A stretch of 64,000 nt of DNA from Parvibaculum sp041688015 (lineage in GTDB: Bacteria > Pseudomonadota > Alphaproteobacteria > Parvibaculales > Parvibaculaceae): assembly GCA_041688015.1 (NCBI GenBank), contig JBDNIY010000002.1, positions 62,001 through 126,000 of the forward strand. The letters run 5' to 3'. The translations under genes were made by a program, and so were the position numbers. The notes under the pieces were generated by a model. That model saw only the letters and a program-made list of their open reading frames with translations. It made no database searches and was not told the DNA's origin. Of this stretch, positions 48,058 to 56,393 are shown piece after piece (position 1 is the first letter of the stretch; each line of letters begins with the position of its first letter).

Positions 48058-49929
48058 GTGGCCGTTTTAGCCAATATTGAGTCCATCGGGACAGCGGAGG
48101 ATGCCTGCATCGCTCCTGCGCACGAACATGCCTTCACCTGGAGCTGCGAATTCGCGAACCTGGCCCATGAAGCTGAATTTCGTGAGGCCACATGGGATGA
48201 GCGTGTCGAGCGGATGAAGGGCATCCATCTCGCCGTTCTGATTTTTGCCGGTTGGGCTTTTGTCGATTATCTCGTCATCGGCTTCACATGGCCATTTGTG
48301 CTCATCTTGATGCTGCGCATAGCCACGATTTTTCTGGCCCGCATTCCGGTTATGTATTTCGCGGGCGTTCACTCGCATCGCGGGTTTTTCATTTCCGTCG
48401 CTTGTGTGCAGGCCTATGTTTTTTCCGTCTTTTTGTTGTCCGTCCACGCGGCTGGCTTGCAGGCCGGTGAGCAGGCGCTGAGCGCCTTGACCATCATTTT
48501 TGCATTCTACTTTGGCGTGCCGAACCGCCTTCCTCTCAACATCGCTGTCTCTCTTGCCTCGACCGTCGGCTTTGCGCTGGTTGTCTCGCTGAATGCAGAT
48601 ATTGTGATGCGATCAGCTACCCTTGCCTTCGTGTTGCTGCTGGTTGGCAATGCCTGTGGGGCTCAGGCTGTGCGCGTCACCAATCGGCTACGGCGCAATG
48701 CCTTTCTGACCCTTGTGCGCCAACAGAAACTAAACGAGCAACTCACCGTGGAAATTGCCTCGCGTCAGGAGGCTCAGCGCGCCATGCATGTGACGGAAGC
48801 AAATTTCCTCAGCATTTTTGTGGCCGCGCCAGAGGCACTGGCGATTATCGATCCTTCGACTTACGCTATTATTCAGGCCAATCAACGGGCGCAAGATTTG
48901 TATGGCGGGGAGTATGTTCTGAACGGCAAGGACGCGCTCAGCATGTTTGTTGATCACGATGTGCGCAGCCGCCTCAATGATGCCGCCGTCGGATTGCGTC
49001 CGCGCGAACCCATCGAAGCCCGCCTCATCACCGGCAATGGTGAAATCATCTGGGCCCATATTTCAGCAGCTCTTGTGCGCTTTCATGGCATGCCGGCATT
49101 GCTTGTTGCCTTGCAAGACGTGACGGCACGTCGCCAAGAAGCTGAAGCCTTGCGCGAGGCCCGCGATCAGGCCACGGAATCCAGCCGCTCCAAATCTCAA
49201 TTTCTCGCCAATATGAGCCATGAGTTACGCACGCCGCTGAATGCCATCATCGGCTTTTCCGAGGCGCTGGAGCGCGAATTGTTTGGCCCTGTCGGCAATC
49301 CGCGCTATCTGGAATATGCAACTGATATCCATGACAGCGGTGTGCATCTGCTCAATCTCATCAACGACATTCTCGACCTGTCGAAAATCGAGGCGGGCCA
49401 TTTTGAGTTACATGAAGATGAAACCGACTTGGCGGACGTGGTTGCATCGGCCTGCCGCATCGTGCGCCACCGCGCGCAGGAAGCATCGATCAAAATCGAA
49501 ACCAACATGCCGACCCCAGCCATTAGACTATGTGTGGACGAACGCGCGCTGAAGCAGATCCTGATCAATCTCGTCTCCAACGCGGTCAAATTCAGCAATG
49601 ATCGGGGGACCGTGCGCATCGAGGTGACGGCGTCGAGCGAGGGCATACGCATCGCCGTGATCGATAGTGGTATCGGCATCGCGCCGCACGATATCCCTAA
49701 GGCACTGGCACCTTTCACGCAGGTGGACGGCACTTTGTCGCGCGCCCACGAAGGTACTGGCCTTGGTCTGCCGCTGGCCAAACACATGACCGAACTCCAT
49801 GGCGGCACACTCACCATTGTCAGTAACTTGGGCGTGGGGACGACCATCTTTGTTGATTTACCAGCAAGTCGCCTAGTAGACGGCAATGCTGACGTTCCAT
49901 TTGGGCTTTATCGTCGCGCCGACACCTGA
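48058..49929 (+). CDS. PAS-containing membrane sensor histidine kinase
   Basis: A 623-residue kinase. GTG 48058 follows GAGGGGGG. Residues about 60-220 hold five to six transmembrane helices. A coiled-coil linker and one PAS domain (about 250-370, FLSIFVAAPEALAIIDPSTY and ARLITGNGEIIWAHISA) follow. The H-box is FLANMSHELRTPLNAIIGFSEAL, followed by LINLVSNAVKFS, IDSGIGIAPHDI and GTGLGLPLAKHM. No response regulator is adjacent, so it is an orphan kinase. The HPK1 motifs resemble the PleC/DivJ-type kinases of alphaproteobacteria. Confidence 0.9.
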   Translation: MAVLANIESIGTAEDACIAPAHEHAFTWSCEFANLAHEAEFREATWDERVERMKGIHLAVLIFAGWAFVDYLVIGFTWPFVLILMLRIATIFLARIPVMYFAGVHSHRGFFISVACVQAYVFSVFLLSVHAAGLQAGEQALSALTIIFAFYFGVPNRLPLNIAVSLASTVGFALVVSLNADIVMRSATLAFVLLLVGNACGAQAVRVTNRLRRNAFLTLVRQQKLNEQLTVEIASRQEAQRAMHVTEANFLSIFVAAPEALAIIDPSTYAIIQANQRAQDLYGGEYVLNGKDALSMFVDHDVRSRLNDAAVGLRPREPIEARLITGNGEIIWAHISAALVRFHGMPALLVALQDVTARRQEAEALREARDQATESSRSKSQFLANMSHELRTPLNAIIGFSEALERELFGPVGNPRYLEYATDIHDSGVHLLNLINDILDLSKIEAGHFELHEDETDLADVVASACRIVRHRAQEASIKIETNMPTPAIRLCVDERALKQILINLVSNAVKFSNDRGTVRIEVTASSEGIRIAVIDSGIGIAPHDIPKALAPFTQVDGTLSRAHEGTGLGLPLAKHMTELHGGTLTIVSNLGVGTTIFVDLPASRLVDGNADVPFGLYRRADT

Positions 49930-50092
49930 ACGGGCCTCGCCCGAGCCGGAAATGAGCCTATAAACGCTCTAGACAGGGCCTGTTCGCTCCTCTAAAAACG
50001 CCCTCCCTCGAGACATCACCCTCAAAATGCATTGCCGTGACAAAGGCCCGCGCCGCCTTGCGCCTGTGTCAGACGAATGTAAAGGAGCTGTC

Positions 50093-51403
50093 ATGTTCAT
50101 CGGCCTCGATTTCGGGACGACAAATAGTGCTTTGGCGCTGGCCCCGAATACTGGCCCGGCAAGCCTCGTTCGCGTGCGCCACAAGGACGAGGAGCTTTCG
50201 ACCTTCCGCTCGATCCTCTATTTTGAGGAAGGTCTACGTGACCCCAACGGACGCTCGCAGGCCTTTGCTGGTCCCGCCGCCATCGATTCCTATCTGGAGG
50301 GAGCGGACGGGCGCTTGATCCAGTCGATCAAATCCTATCTCGCCAACCCCGATTTCACCTCGACCAATATCTACGGCAGCCGCTTCACGCTGGAAAACCT
50401 CATCGGCATTGTGGTGGCGGGCATGGTTGATGCGACGCCCTATTCGCAAGACCTGATCGAGCGTTTGAAGCTCTCGCCAGTGGTGGTCGGTCGGCCCGCG
50501 CGCTTTGTGCGCAATTCACTCGGGCAGGCAAGCGACGAGGCCGACACATTTGCTGTTGGCCGTCTCTCGGCGGCCTTGAAGGGCGCAGGTCTGCCCGATG
50601 TTCATTTCGAGTTTGAACCCGTGGCGGCGGCCTTTGCCTATGAGGAGACGCTAGCGCGCGACGAGCTTGTGCTGATCGGCGACTTTGGCGGCGGCACCAG
50701 TGATTTTTGTTTGCTACATGTTGGCCCCGGTATGCGCGAGGTCAAAAACCGCGCCGAGACGATCATCGCAGTGGGTGGCGTGGGCCTTGCTGGCGATGCC
50801 TTTGACGCGCGCATCGTCGAATATTGCATTGCCCCTCAACTTGGCAAAGACACGTCCTATAAAAGCGGTGACAAGCGGCTGCCGACGCCCTCATGGATTT
50901 ACGACAGTCTCAAACGCTGGCATCAGTTGAGTTTTCTCAACACCTATAAGACGCGTCGGATGCTGAAAGATATTGGCCCTGTGTCCGATATGCCGGACGC
51001 CATTGCGGCGCTGCTGCATCTCATCGTCGAAAATCGTGGCTTTGACATGTATCGCGCGGTGGAAGCGGCCAAGGTGCGGCTGTCGAATAGCGACAGCACG
51101 CGGTTGTCCTTCCGCTCTGGGCTGATCGACATTGAAAGCGATGTGGCGCGCGGGGATTTCGATCAATGGATCGCGCCGGAGCTGGATGAAATTTCAAACT
51201 GCGTGGATAGGCTGCTTGAAGACGCAAACACGGATGCGCGCAAAGTTGACCGCGTCTTCCTGACCGGCGGTTCATCTTTCATTCCTGCCGTGCGGGACAT
51301 TTTCGTCAAGCGGTTTGGCCATGACAAACTCGCAGGCGGCGGCGAATTGACGTCAGTGGCGACGGGGCTAGCGCTCGCAGCCCGTCAGCGTTTTATGGCG
51401 TGA
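50093..51403 (+). CDS. YegD-like Hsp70 family protein
   Basis: A 436-residue protein with only the Hsp70 ATPase half. ATG 50093 has AAAGGAG upstream. FIGLDFGTTNSALAL is phosphate motif 1, LVLIGDFGGGTSDFCLL phosphate motif 2, and VFLTGGSSFIPAVRDIF the adenosine motif. There is no C-terminal substrate-binding domain or EEVD-type end, as in YegD. Role unknown. The 3' end overlaps the convergent penicillin acylase gene by 11 bp. Confidence 0.9.
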   Translation: MFIGLDFGTTNSALALAPNTGPASLVRVRHKDEELSTFRSILYFEEGLRDPNGRSQAFAGPAAIDSYLEGADGRLIQSIKSYLANPDFTSTNIYGSRFTLENLIGIVVAGMVDATPYSQDLIERLKLSPVVVGRPARFVRNSLGQASDEADTFAVGRLSAALKGAGLPDVHFEFEPVAAAFAYEETLARDELVLIGDFGGGTSDFCLLHVGPGMREVKNRAETIIAVGGVGLAGDAFDARIVEYCIAPQLGKDTSYKSGDKRLPTPSWIYDSLKRWHQLSFLNTYKTRRMLKDIGPVSDMPDAIAALLHLIVENRGFDMYRAVEAAKVRLSNSDSTRLSFRSGLIDIESDVARGDFDQWIAPELDEISNCVDRLLEDANTDARKVDRVFLTGGSSFIPAVRDIFVKRFGHDKLAGGGELTSVATGLALAARQRFMA

Positions 51404-53558
51404 CCGCTTTGCGTTCGCCGGGGCGATAGTCCTCGGCAATATGGCCTTCGAGGTCTGCCGCTTCAAACAACACGGGCTTTGTCTTCATGCCAACAAAGAG
51501 CGGTGACTGATCGGCGTAATGTGGCGAGGTGGCGTCCAGTGTAGCGCTACCAAATTGATGCACGCTGTCCGATGACAATTTGCCATGCTTATCCCATTGC
51601 ACAAACATGATGAACGTATCGCCCGCTTGCGCCGTCAGCGTGCCATCAGGCTGCGGCGCGCCATAGACCGCGCGATAAGTGTCCGGCCCACCGTCAATTG
51701 GGGCATCAAATGTGCCGCGCCGGAAGCGATTGACCTCACCCCATTTGGGATCAAGACGGCCAAAATGCGTCTTCAATGTTTTGATGGCAGCTTGCAATGT
51801 GTCAATCGGCTTGGGCGCGATCTCGCCTTTTAATTCGGCCATTACGACTGGTTGCCCCATCAATACGCCCAGCGCCGCGCCGCGACTGTCGATATTGGTG
51901 CGCATGTCCCAAGCTTTCAATATGTCTTGCGCCGCTTTCAGGTCCGCATCGTTGCCCGGATCAATGGCCACGACCTCCGCGATCATCTTGGCGAGTTCGG
52001 AACGCTTGCTGTAGCTCAAGTCATATTTATAGGTACGGAATTCTGCCGCCGTGATTGATGTGTCCGCGCCAAATGTTTCCTCGGCGCGATAGGCACGGTT
52101 GGTCATGTTGGTCTGAATGCCAAGCGTGGATGAAAAGTCTGATGCTTTCAGATTGTCATTGGCCGCGGTCGCTTCAAATGGCGTGTTGTTGGAATTGAAG
52201 ACATAGCCAGAACGCGGATTGATGAGCTGGGGAACATCATCAAAAGACACATAGCTTTGCCAAATCAAGTCTGAGCGGTCGCCGGGCAGAATGCCCGCCC
52301 AGTTGAAGCCTTCCTTACGCTTGGGAAAGAGGCCGTTATAGACGTAGGAAATATTGCCCTGCTTATCGGCATAGATGTAGTTGATGCTGGGCAATGCCTG
52401 CAGGCGCAGCGCGTCGCGCCATTCGCCAAAATTCCGCGCTTTGTCGAGCCGGTAATATTCCTCTGCTTGCCGCACTTCATCGTGGCCGGCGTAGCGAATG
52501 GAAAAGGTGCCCGCGGGAACCTTCAACACTGGCCCTTGCGCTGAATAGAGAACCTCGCGCGTCACTGTCCACCAGAAGGGACCCCAGAGCTTGACGCGGA
52601 TTTTCGCCTCCGATTTTTCAAAGTCGCGCCATGTGCCATCCAGTAAATATTGGTGGTCATTGTCTGGGTTGATAGTCAGCCGGTAGACATCGACCAGATC
52701 AGGCTCGTTGACGGTGTTCGCCCAGCCCAGATTGCGATTATGGCCATGCAGCATGAAGGGTGAGCCGGGAAAAAAGCCACCAGCCACGTCCCAGCCTTCA
52801 TCACTATGCAACACAGCTTCGTACCAGGCCACCGGTCCTGTATAGGGCTGATGCGAATTGACCAGCAATCGCGTCGCGTGGTCGGCGCTGCGTGAGGGCC
52901 CAACGGCAACGCCATTGGAACCAATGGGCAGCGGTGTCTCGGTCGGCAGAAAAGCATCTTTGCCGTCTTTGGATAGCGATCCCTTTTTGGCTTTGAAGAG
53001 CGCCATCAGCTTTTTGTCAAAGCCATAAAAGAACGGCGTCTTGAAGACGAAACCGGCGGCAACGTCGCGGCCTGTTAGCGGCCGAAACCCGAGTGTTACT
53101 TTGTCAGGGTGGAGCGCGGCATAATAATTGACGCCATCGGCATAGGCCTCCAGCACGTGGCGCAATTGCGGCGTGAGGTCTGTGTCATAGCGCGCGTCAA
53201 TGTTCTCCCAGACGCGCATCAAATGTACCAGATAGTCGGTGATGGCCGCGTCCTTGCCTTTGATCGAGGCCAGTTGGCCCCGCACGGCAATGGCGGTTTC
53301 TTCGATGGTGCGGAAATCATCTTCGGAATGGGCATAGCCAAAGCCAAAGGCCACGTCCGCGTCGCGCTTGCCATAAATATGCGGCACGCCATAGTCATCA
53401 CGCTTGATATGGACATTATATTGGGCGGCGCGCGCTTTGATGGGCGCGGCGTCCAGCGGGGTAGGCGCTTGCAGCGCCGCGACGACAAAAAGCCCGACGA
53501 GGCTTAAGAATCCGATGGTAAAAAGACCCTTCAGCCCGAATGTGATGATCCGCAACAC
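51393..53558 (-). CDS. Penicillin acylase family Ntn-hydrolase
   Basis: A 721-residue exported protein. Residues 5-30 are a hydrophobic signal/anchor. The alpha-chain has VPHIYGKRDADVAFGFGYAHSEDD. Self-cleavage before Ser214 (PIG-SNGVAV) would free the catalytic N-terminal serine. The beta-chain has LLVNSHQPYTGPVAWYEAVLH and GFFPGSPFMLHGHNRNLGWANT. Relatives hydrolyse N-acyl amides, including acyl-homoserine lactones and penicillins. Which applies here is unknown; signal degradation is an inference. Confidence 0.9.
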   Translation of the reverse strand: MLRIITFGLKGLFTIGFLSLVGLFVVAALQAPTPLDAAPIKARAAQYNVHIKRDDYGVPHIYGKRDADVAFGFGYAHSEDDFRTIEETAIAVRGQLASIKGKDAAITDYLVHLMRVWENIDARYDTDLTPQLRHVLEAYADGVNYYAALHPDKVTLGFRPLTGRDVAAGFVFKTPFFYGFDKKLMALFKAKKGSLSKDGKDAFLPTETPLPIGSNGVAVGPSRSADHATRLLVNSHQPYTGPVAWYEAVLHSDEGWDVAGGFFPGSPFMLHGHNRNLGWANTVNEPDLVDVYRLTINPDNDHQYLLDGTWRDFEKSEAKIRVKLWGPFWWTVTREVLYSAQGPVLKVPAGTFSIRYAGHDEVRQAEEYYRLDKARNFGEWRDALRLQALPSINYIYADKQGNISYVYNGLFPKRKEGFNWAGILPGDRSDLIWQSYVSFDDVPQLINPRSGYVFNSNNTPFEATAANDNLKASDFSSTLGIQTNMTNRAYRAEETFGADTSITAAEFRTYKYDLSYSKRSELAKMIAEVVAIDPGNDADLKAAQDILKAWDMRTNIDSRGAALGVLMGQPVVMAELKGEIAPKPIDTLQAAIKTLKTHFGRLDPKWGEVNRFRRGTFDAPIDGGPDTYRAVYGAPQPDGTLTAQAGDTFIMFVQWDKHGKLSSDSVHQFGSATLDATSPHYADQSPLFVGMKTKPVLFEAADLEGHIAEDYRPGERKAVTP

Positions 53559-53728
53559 GCACCAACCCTCCCTTTTTGTTGCGTGGGAGCCTAGTGAGGT
53601 TCGCGCTCAAGGGAAAGGTCACAATTGCCTGCGGCCCTCCGCCGCTTTCCGCCGGGCCGACAAGCCTTTATACAGGGGCGTCCTTTAGTCGAAAGCGCCG
53701 AACATTGTCCTTCATCGCCCCCAATTTT

Positions 53729-54829
53729 ATGCTCTGGATCGCCTTTGCCGTGCTTACAGGCGGCGTGATCTGGGCTTTGCTTGTGCCAATGCAGCCAAAA
53801 GGAGCGAGGCGCGGGCGCGCGAAAGGCGAGACAGAAGACGTCACACTCTATCGCGATCAATTGGCCGAAGTGGCGCGTGACGTTGAACGTGGCGTGATCG
53901 GGGAGGCCGAGGCCGAGAGCGCCCGCATTGAAGTATCGCGTCGATTGCTGGCCGCCGCAGATGCGGCTCAGACGGCGGAGACTGTGCCTGTCAAATCATC
54001 GTCGCGCGTGATCGGCTTGGCAATCATCCTTTGCGTGCCAATTTTGTCGCTCGGCATCTATCTCGCGATCGGTTCGCCTGAACTACCAGACGAGCCCTTC
54101 GCGCCCCGCATTGCTGGCGCCGCATCCGACCTGTCGTTGGATGCGCTGGTGCTAAAGGTCGAGCAGCATTTAAAGCAGCAACCCGGTGATGTGAGTGGCT
54201 GGGAAGTGCTCGCCCCTGCCTATATTCGTCAGCGGAATTTCCAGGCGGCGGTCACGGCTTGGAGCCGCGCCATCGCGTTGGGCGGTGAAACGGCGGCGCG
54301 TCTGGCAGCGCGCGGCGAAGCGGAGGTCTTTGCAGCCGATGGGTCACTGACGGCTGGCGCGCGTGAAGATTTCGCGCAGGCAGTGAAACTCGAACCCAGC
54401 GAACCACGCGCCCAATATTATCTGGGACTGGCTGATATTGAAGATGGTCACAAGGACAAGGCGATTGCGCGCTGGAAGGTGCTGCTGGCAAGCGCGCCAA
54501 AGGATGCACCGTGGCGCGCCAGTATCGAGAACGAACTTGCGGCGCTAGAAAACCCCGGTCCAAGTGCCGCTGACGCAAAGGCGGCAGGCGACATGACGCC
54601 GCAAGCGCGCCAACAGATGATTGAAGGCATGGTGAGCAACCTCGCCAGTCGTCTCGAACAGGAGCCCAACGACCTTTCGGGTTGGTTGCGTTTGATCCGC
54701 GCTTACGACGTACTCGGAAAACCCGATGCCGCTGCCGATGCCTTGACCAAGGCGCGCGCCGCTTTTGCCTCCGATCCCTCTGCCCTCAAAGCATTGGACG
54801 TAGCAGCCAAAGCCCCGCTTCCACAATAA
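53729..54829 (+). CDS. ccmI: Cytochrome c maturation protein CcmI (CycH)
   Basis: A 366-residue protein. MLWIAFAVLTGGVIWALLVP is the standard CcmI start with the first transmembrane helix. YRDQLAEVARDVERGVIGEAE is the conserved leucine-zipper-like loop, a second helix lies near residues 95-115 (VIGLAIILCVPILSLGIYLA), and a TPR-rich periplasmic domain follows. CcmI holds apocytochrome c for heme ligation. A TTG at 53705 is an alternative start. It opens the ccm operon here. Confidence 0.92.
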   Translation: MLWIAFAVLTGGVIWALLVPMQPKGARRGRAKGETEDVTLYRDQLAEVARDVERGVIGEAEAESARIEVSRRLLAAADAAQTAETVPVKSSSRVIGLAIILCVPILSLGIYLAIGSPELPDEPFAPRIAGAASDLSLDALVLKVEQHLKQQPGDVSGWEVLAPAYIRQRNFQAAVTAWSRAIALGGETAARLAARGEAEVFAADGSLTAGAREDFAQAVKLEPSEPRAQYYLGLADIEDGHKDKAIARWKVLLASAPKDAPWRASIENELAALENPGPSAADAKAAGDMTPQARQQMIEGMVSNLASRLEQEPNDLSGWLRLIRAYDVLGKPDAAADALTKARAAFASDPSALKALDVAAKAPLPQ

Positions 54830-54891
54830 TCCCCGTCGCCGTGCGCCTCGACTAGACTGGCAGCAACGAGTCATCGAGGACGAGGTGAACC

Positions 54892-55824
54892 ATGCTATCG
54901 GAACTTCAAAAGCAGGCCGCGCAGGCCATCGTCAATATATTCGAGACTGGCAAGACGCTGGGCGACTATGCCCGCGTCACTCTGTTGGCAGGCGATCCCG
55001 GCCACCTCACTTATGGCCGCTCGCAAACGACGCTGGGCAGCGGCAACCTTTATCTGCTGATCAAGGCCTATTGCGCTGCGCCCAATGCCGCTTGTGCGCG
55101 CAACCTGAAACCCTATTTGCAACGACTGGCTGATATTGACATCGGGATTGACCGCGACACGGGCTTTCGCGCCCTGCTGACCGAAGCGGGTGGCGACCCT
55201 GTGATGCAGGACGAACAAGACGCCTTTTTTGATCGCGTTTATTGGACCCCCGCGATCCTGACAGCGACGGCACTGGGTTGTGTGACACCGCTCTCAGCGG
55301 CGGTTGTTTATGACAGCCTGATCCACGGATCATGGGGCGCGATGCGCGACCGCACGGAGGCGCGTCATGGCGATGCTAAATCCATCGGCGAGAAAAAATG
55401 GGCCGCGGCCTATATCGCTGAGCGCCGCAACTGGCTCGCCAACCACTCAAACACGCTCTTGCGGCGCACTGTCTATCGCATGGACGCCTTTGCAGGTTTG
55501 ATCGCGACGGGCAACTGGTCGCTTGGCATTCCGATGAGCGTCTGTGGCGTGTCGATAGACGCCGCCGCGCTGTCGTGTCGCGCGCCCGTGGTGGTCTCAG
55601 CCGACGATGCGGCGACCCGTAACCTGCACCTCACCACCCCACCTATGACTGGCAACGACGTGACCGCCCTGCAAAGGGCGCTGGCGACGGAAGGCTATAC
55701 CGTCAATATTGATGGGGTCTTTGGCCCCAGCCTTGAAGGTGTTTTAAAGGCTTGGCAGGGTGAATTTGGGCTGATCGCAGACGGTATTGTCGGTCCCGCC
55801 ACTCGGATCATGCTGCGTCTCTGA
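54892..55824 (+). CDS. GH46 chitosanase-like protein with peptidoglycan-binding domain
   Basis: A 310-residue protein. AIVNIFETGKTLGDYARVT matches the GH46 entry with Glu18 as the putative acid catalyst, and LTYGRSQTTLGSGNLY is the next conserved stretch. Residues about 247-310 form a PG_binding_1 domain (LQRALATEGYTVNIDGVFGP, then IADGIVGPATRIML). No signal peptide is seen, so export is unclear. It would cleave chitosan-like or related beta-1,4-glucosamine polymers. It is unusual in lying between ccmI and ccmE. Weak points are the missing signal and that the second catalytic acid was not located. Confidence 0.72.
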   Translation: MLSELQKQAAQAIVNIFETGKTLGDYARVTLLAGDPGHLTYGRSQTTLGSGNLYLLIKAYCAAPNAACARNLKPYLQRLADIDIGIDRDTGFRALLTEAGGDPVMQDEQDAFFDRVYWTPAILTATALGCVTPLSAAVVYDSLIHGSWGAMRDRTEARHGDAKSIGEKKWAAAYIAERRNWLANHSNTLLRRTVYRMDAFAGLIATGNWSLGIPMSVCGVSIDAAALSCRAPVVVSADDAATRNLHLTTPPMTGNDVTALQRALATEGYTVNIDGVFGPSLEGVLKAWQGEFGLIADGIVGPATRIMLRL

Positions 55825-55910
55825 GCTCACGCGACCATTTGGCGGTTTCGGCGGGCGTCTACCCCAGCTATACCTAACGACAAATCACCGCGCTGGGAGT
55901 TAGACCCGCT

Positions 55911-56393
55911 ATGACGCGCAAAAATCGCCGCGCTGTTTTTATCCTGACGGGCCTTGCCATTCTGGGCTTGGCTGTCGGTCTCGTGCTTTACGCCATGCGC
56001 GACAATATCGTCTTTTTCTATAGTCCCAGCGACATCGCCGAAAAGACGGTAGCGCCGGGCACGCGCATCCGTATTGGTGGGATGGTCGAAGACGGTACCC
56101 TGCAGCATCTCAGCCAAGCCACCATATCCTTCAAGGTAACCGACTTCGTCAAGACGGTGACGGTCTCCTATACCGGTATTCTGCCGGATCTCTTCCGCGA
56201 GGGGCAGGGCGTCGTGGCCGAGGGCAAGCTGCAACCCGACGGCTCGTTCGTTGCTGACACGGTGCTGGCCAAACATGACGAAAAATACATGCCGCCAGAG
56301 GTTGCCGCGAGCCTGAAAAAAGCCGGCCGCTGGAAAGAAGGCGAAGACACGCCCATGCCAATGGCGGCGACATCGGAGGCACCCAAATCATGA
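55911..56393 (+). CDS. ccmE: Heme chaperone CcmE (CycJ)
   Basis: A 160-residue protein with one N-terminal transmembrane helix (about 10-30) and a beta-barrel. RIGGMVEDGTLQH, GILPDLFREGQGVVAEG and the heme-binding histidine in VLAKHDEKYMPPEV are the CcmE signature. It carries heme covalently to apocytochrome c. The stop overlaps ccmF as ATGA. Confidence 0.95.
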   Translation: MTRKNRRAVFILTGLAILGLAVGLVLYAMRDNIVFFYSPSDIAEKTVAPGTRIRIGGMVEDGTLQHLSQATISFKVTDFVKTVTVSYTGILPDLFREGQGVVAEGKLQPDGSFVADTVLAKHDEKYMPPEVAASLKKAGRWKEGEDTPMPMAATSEAPKS

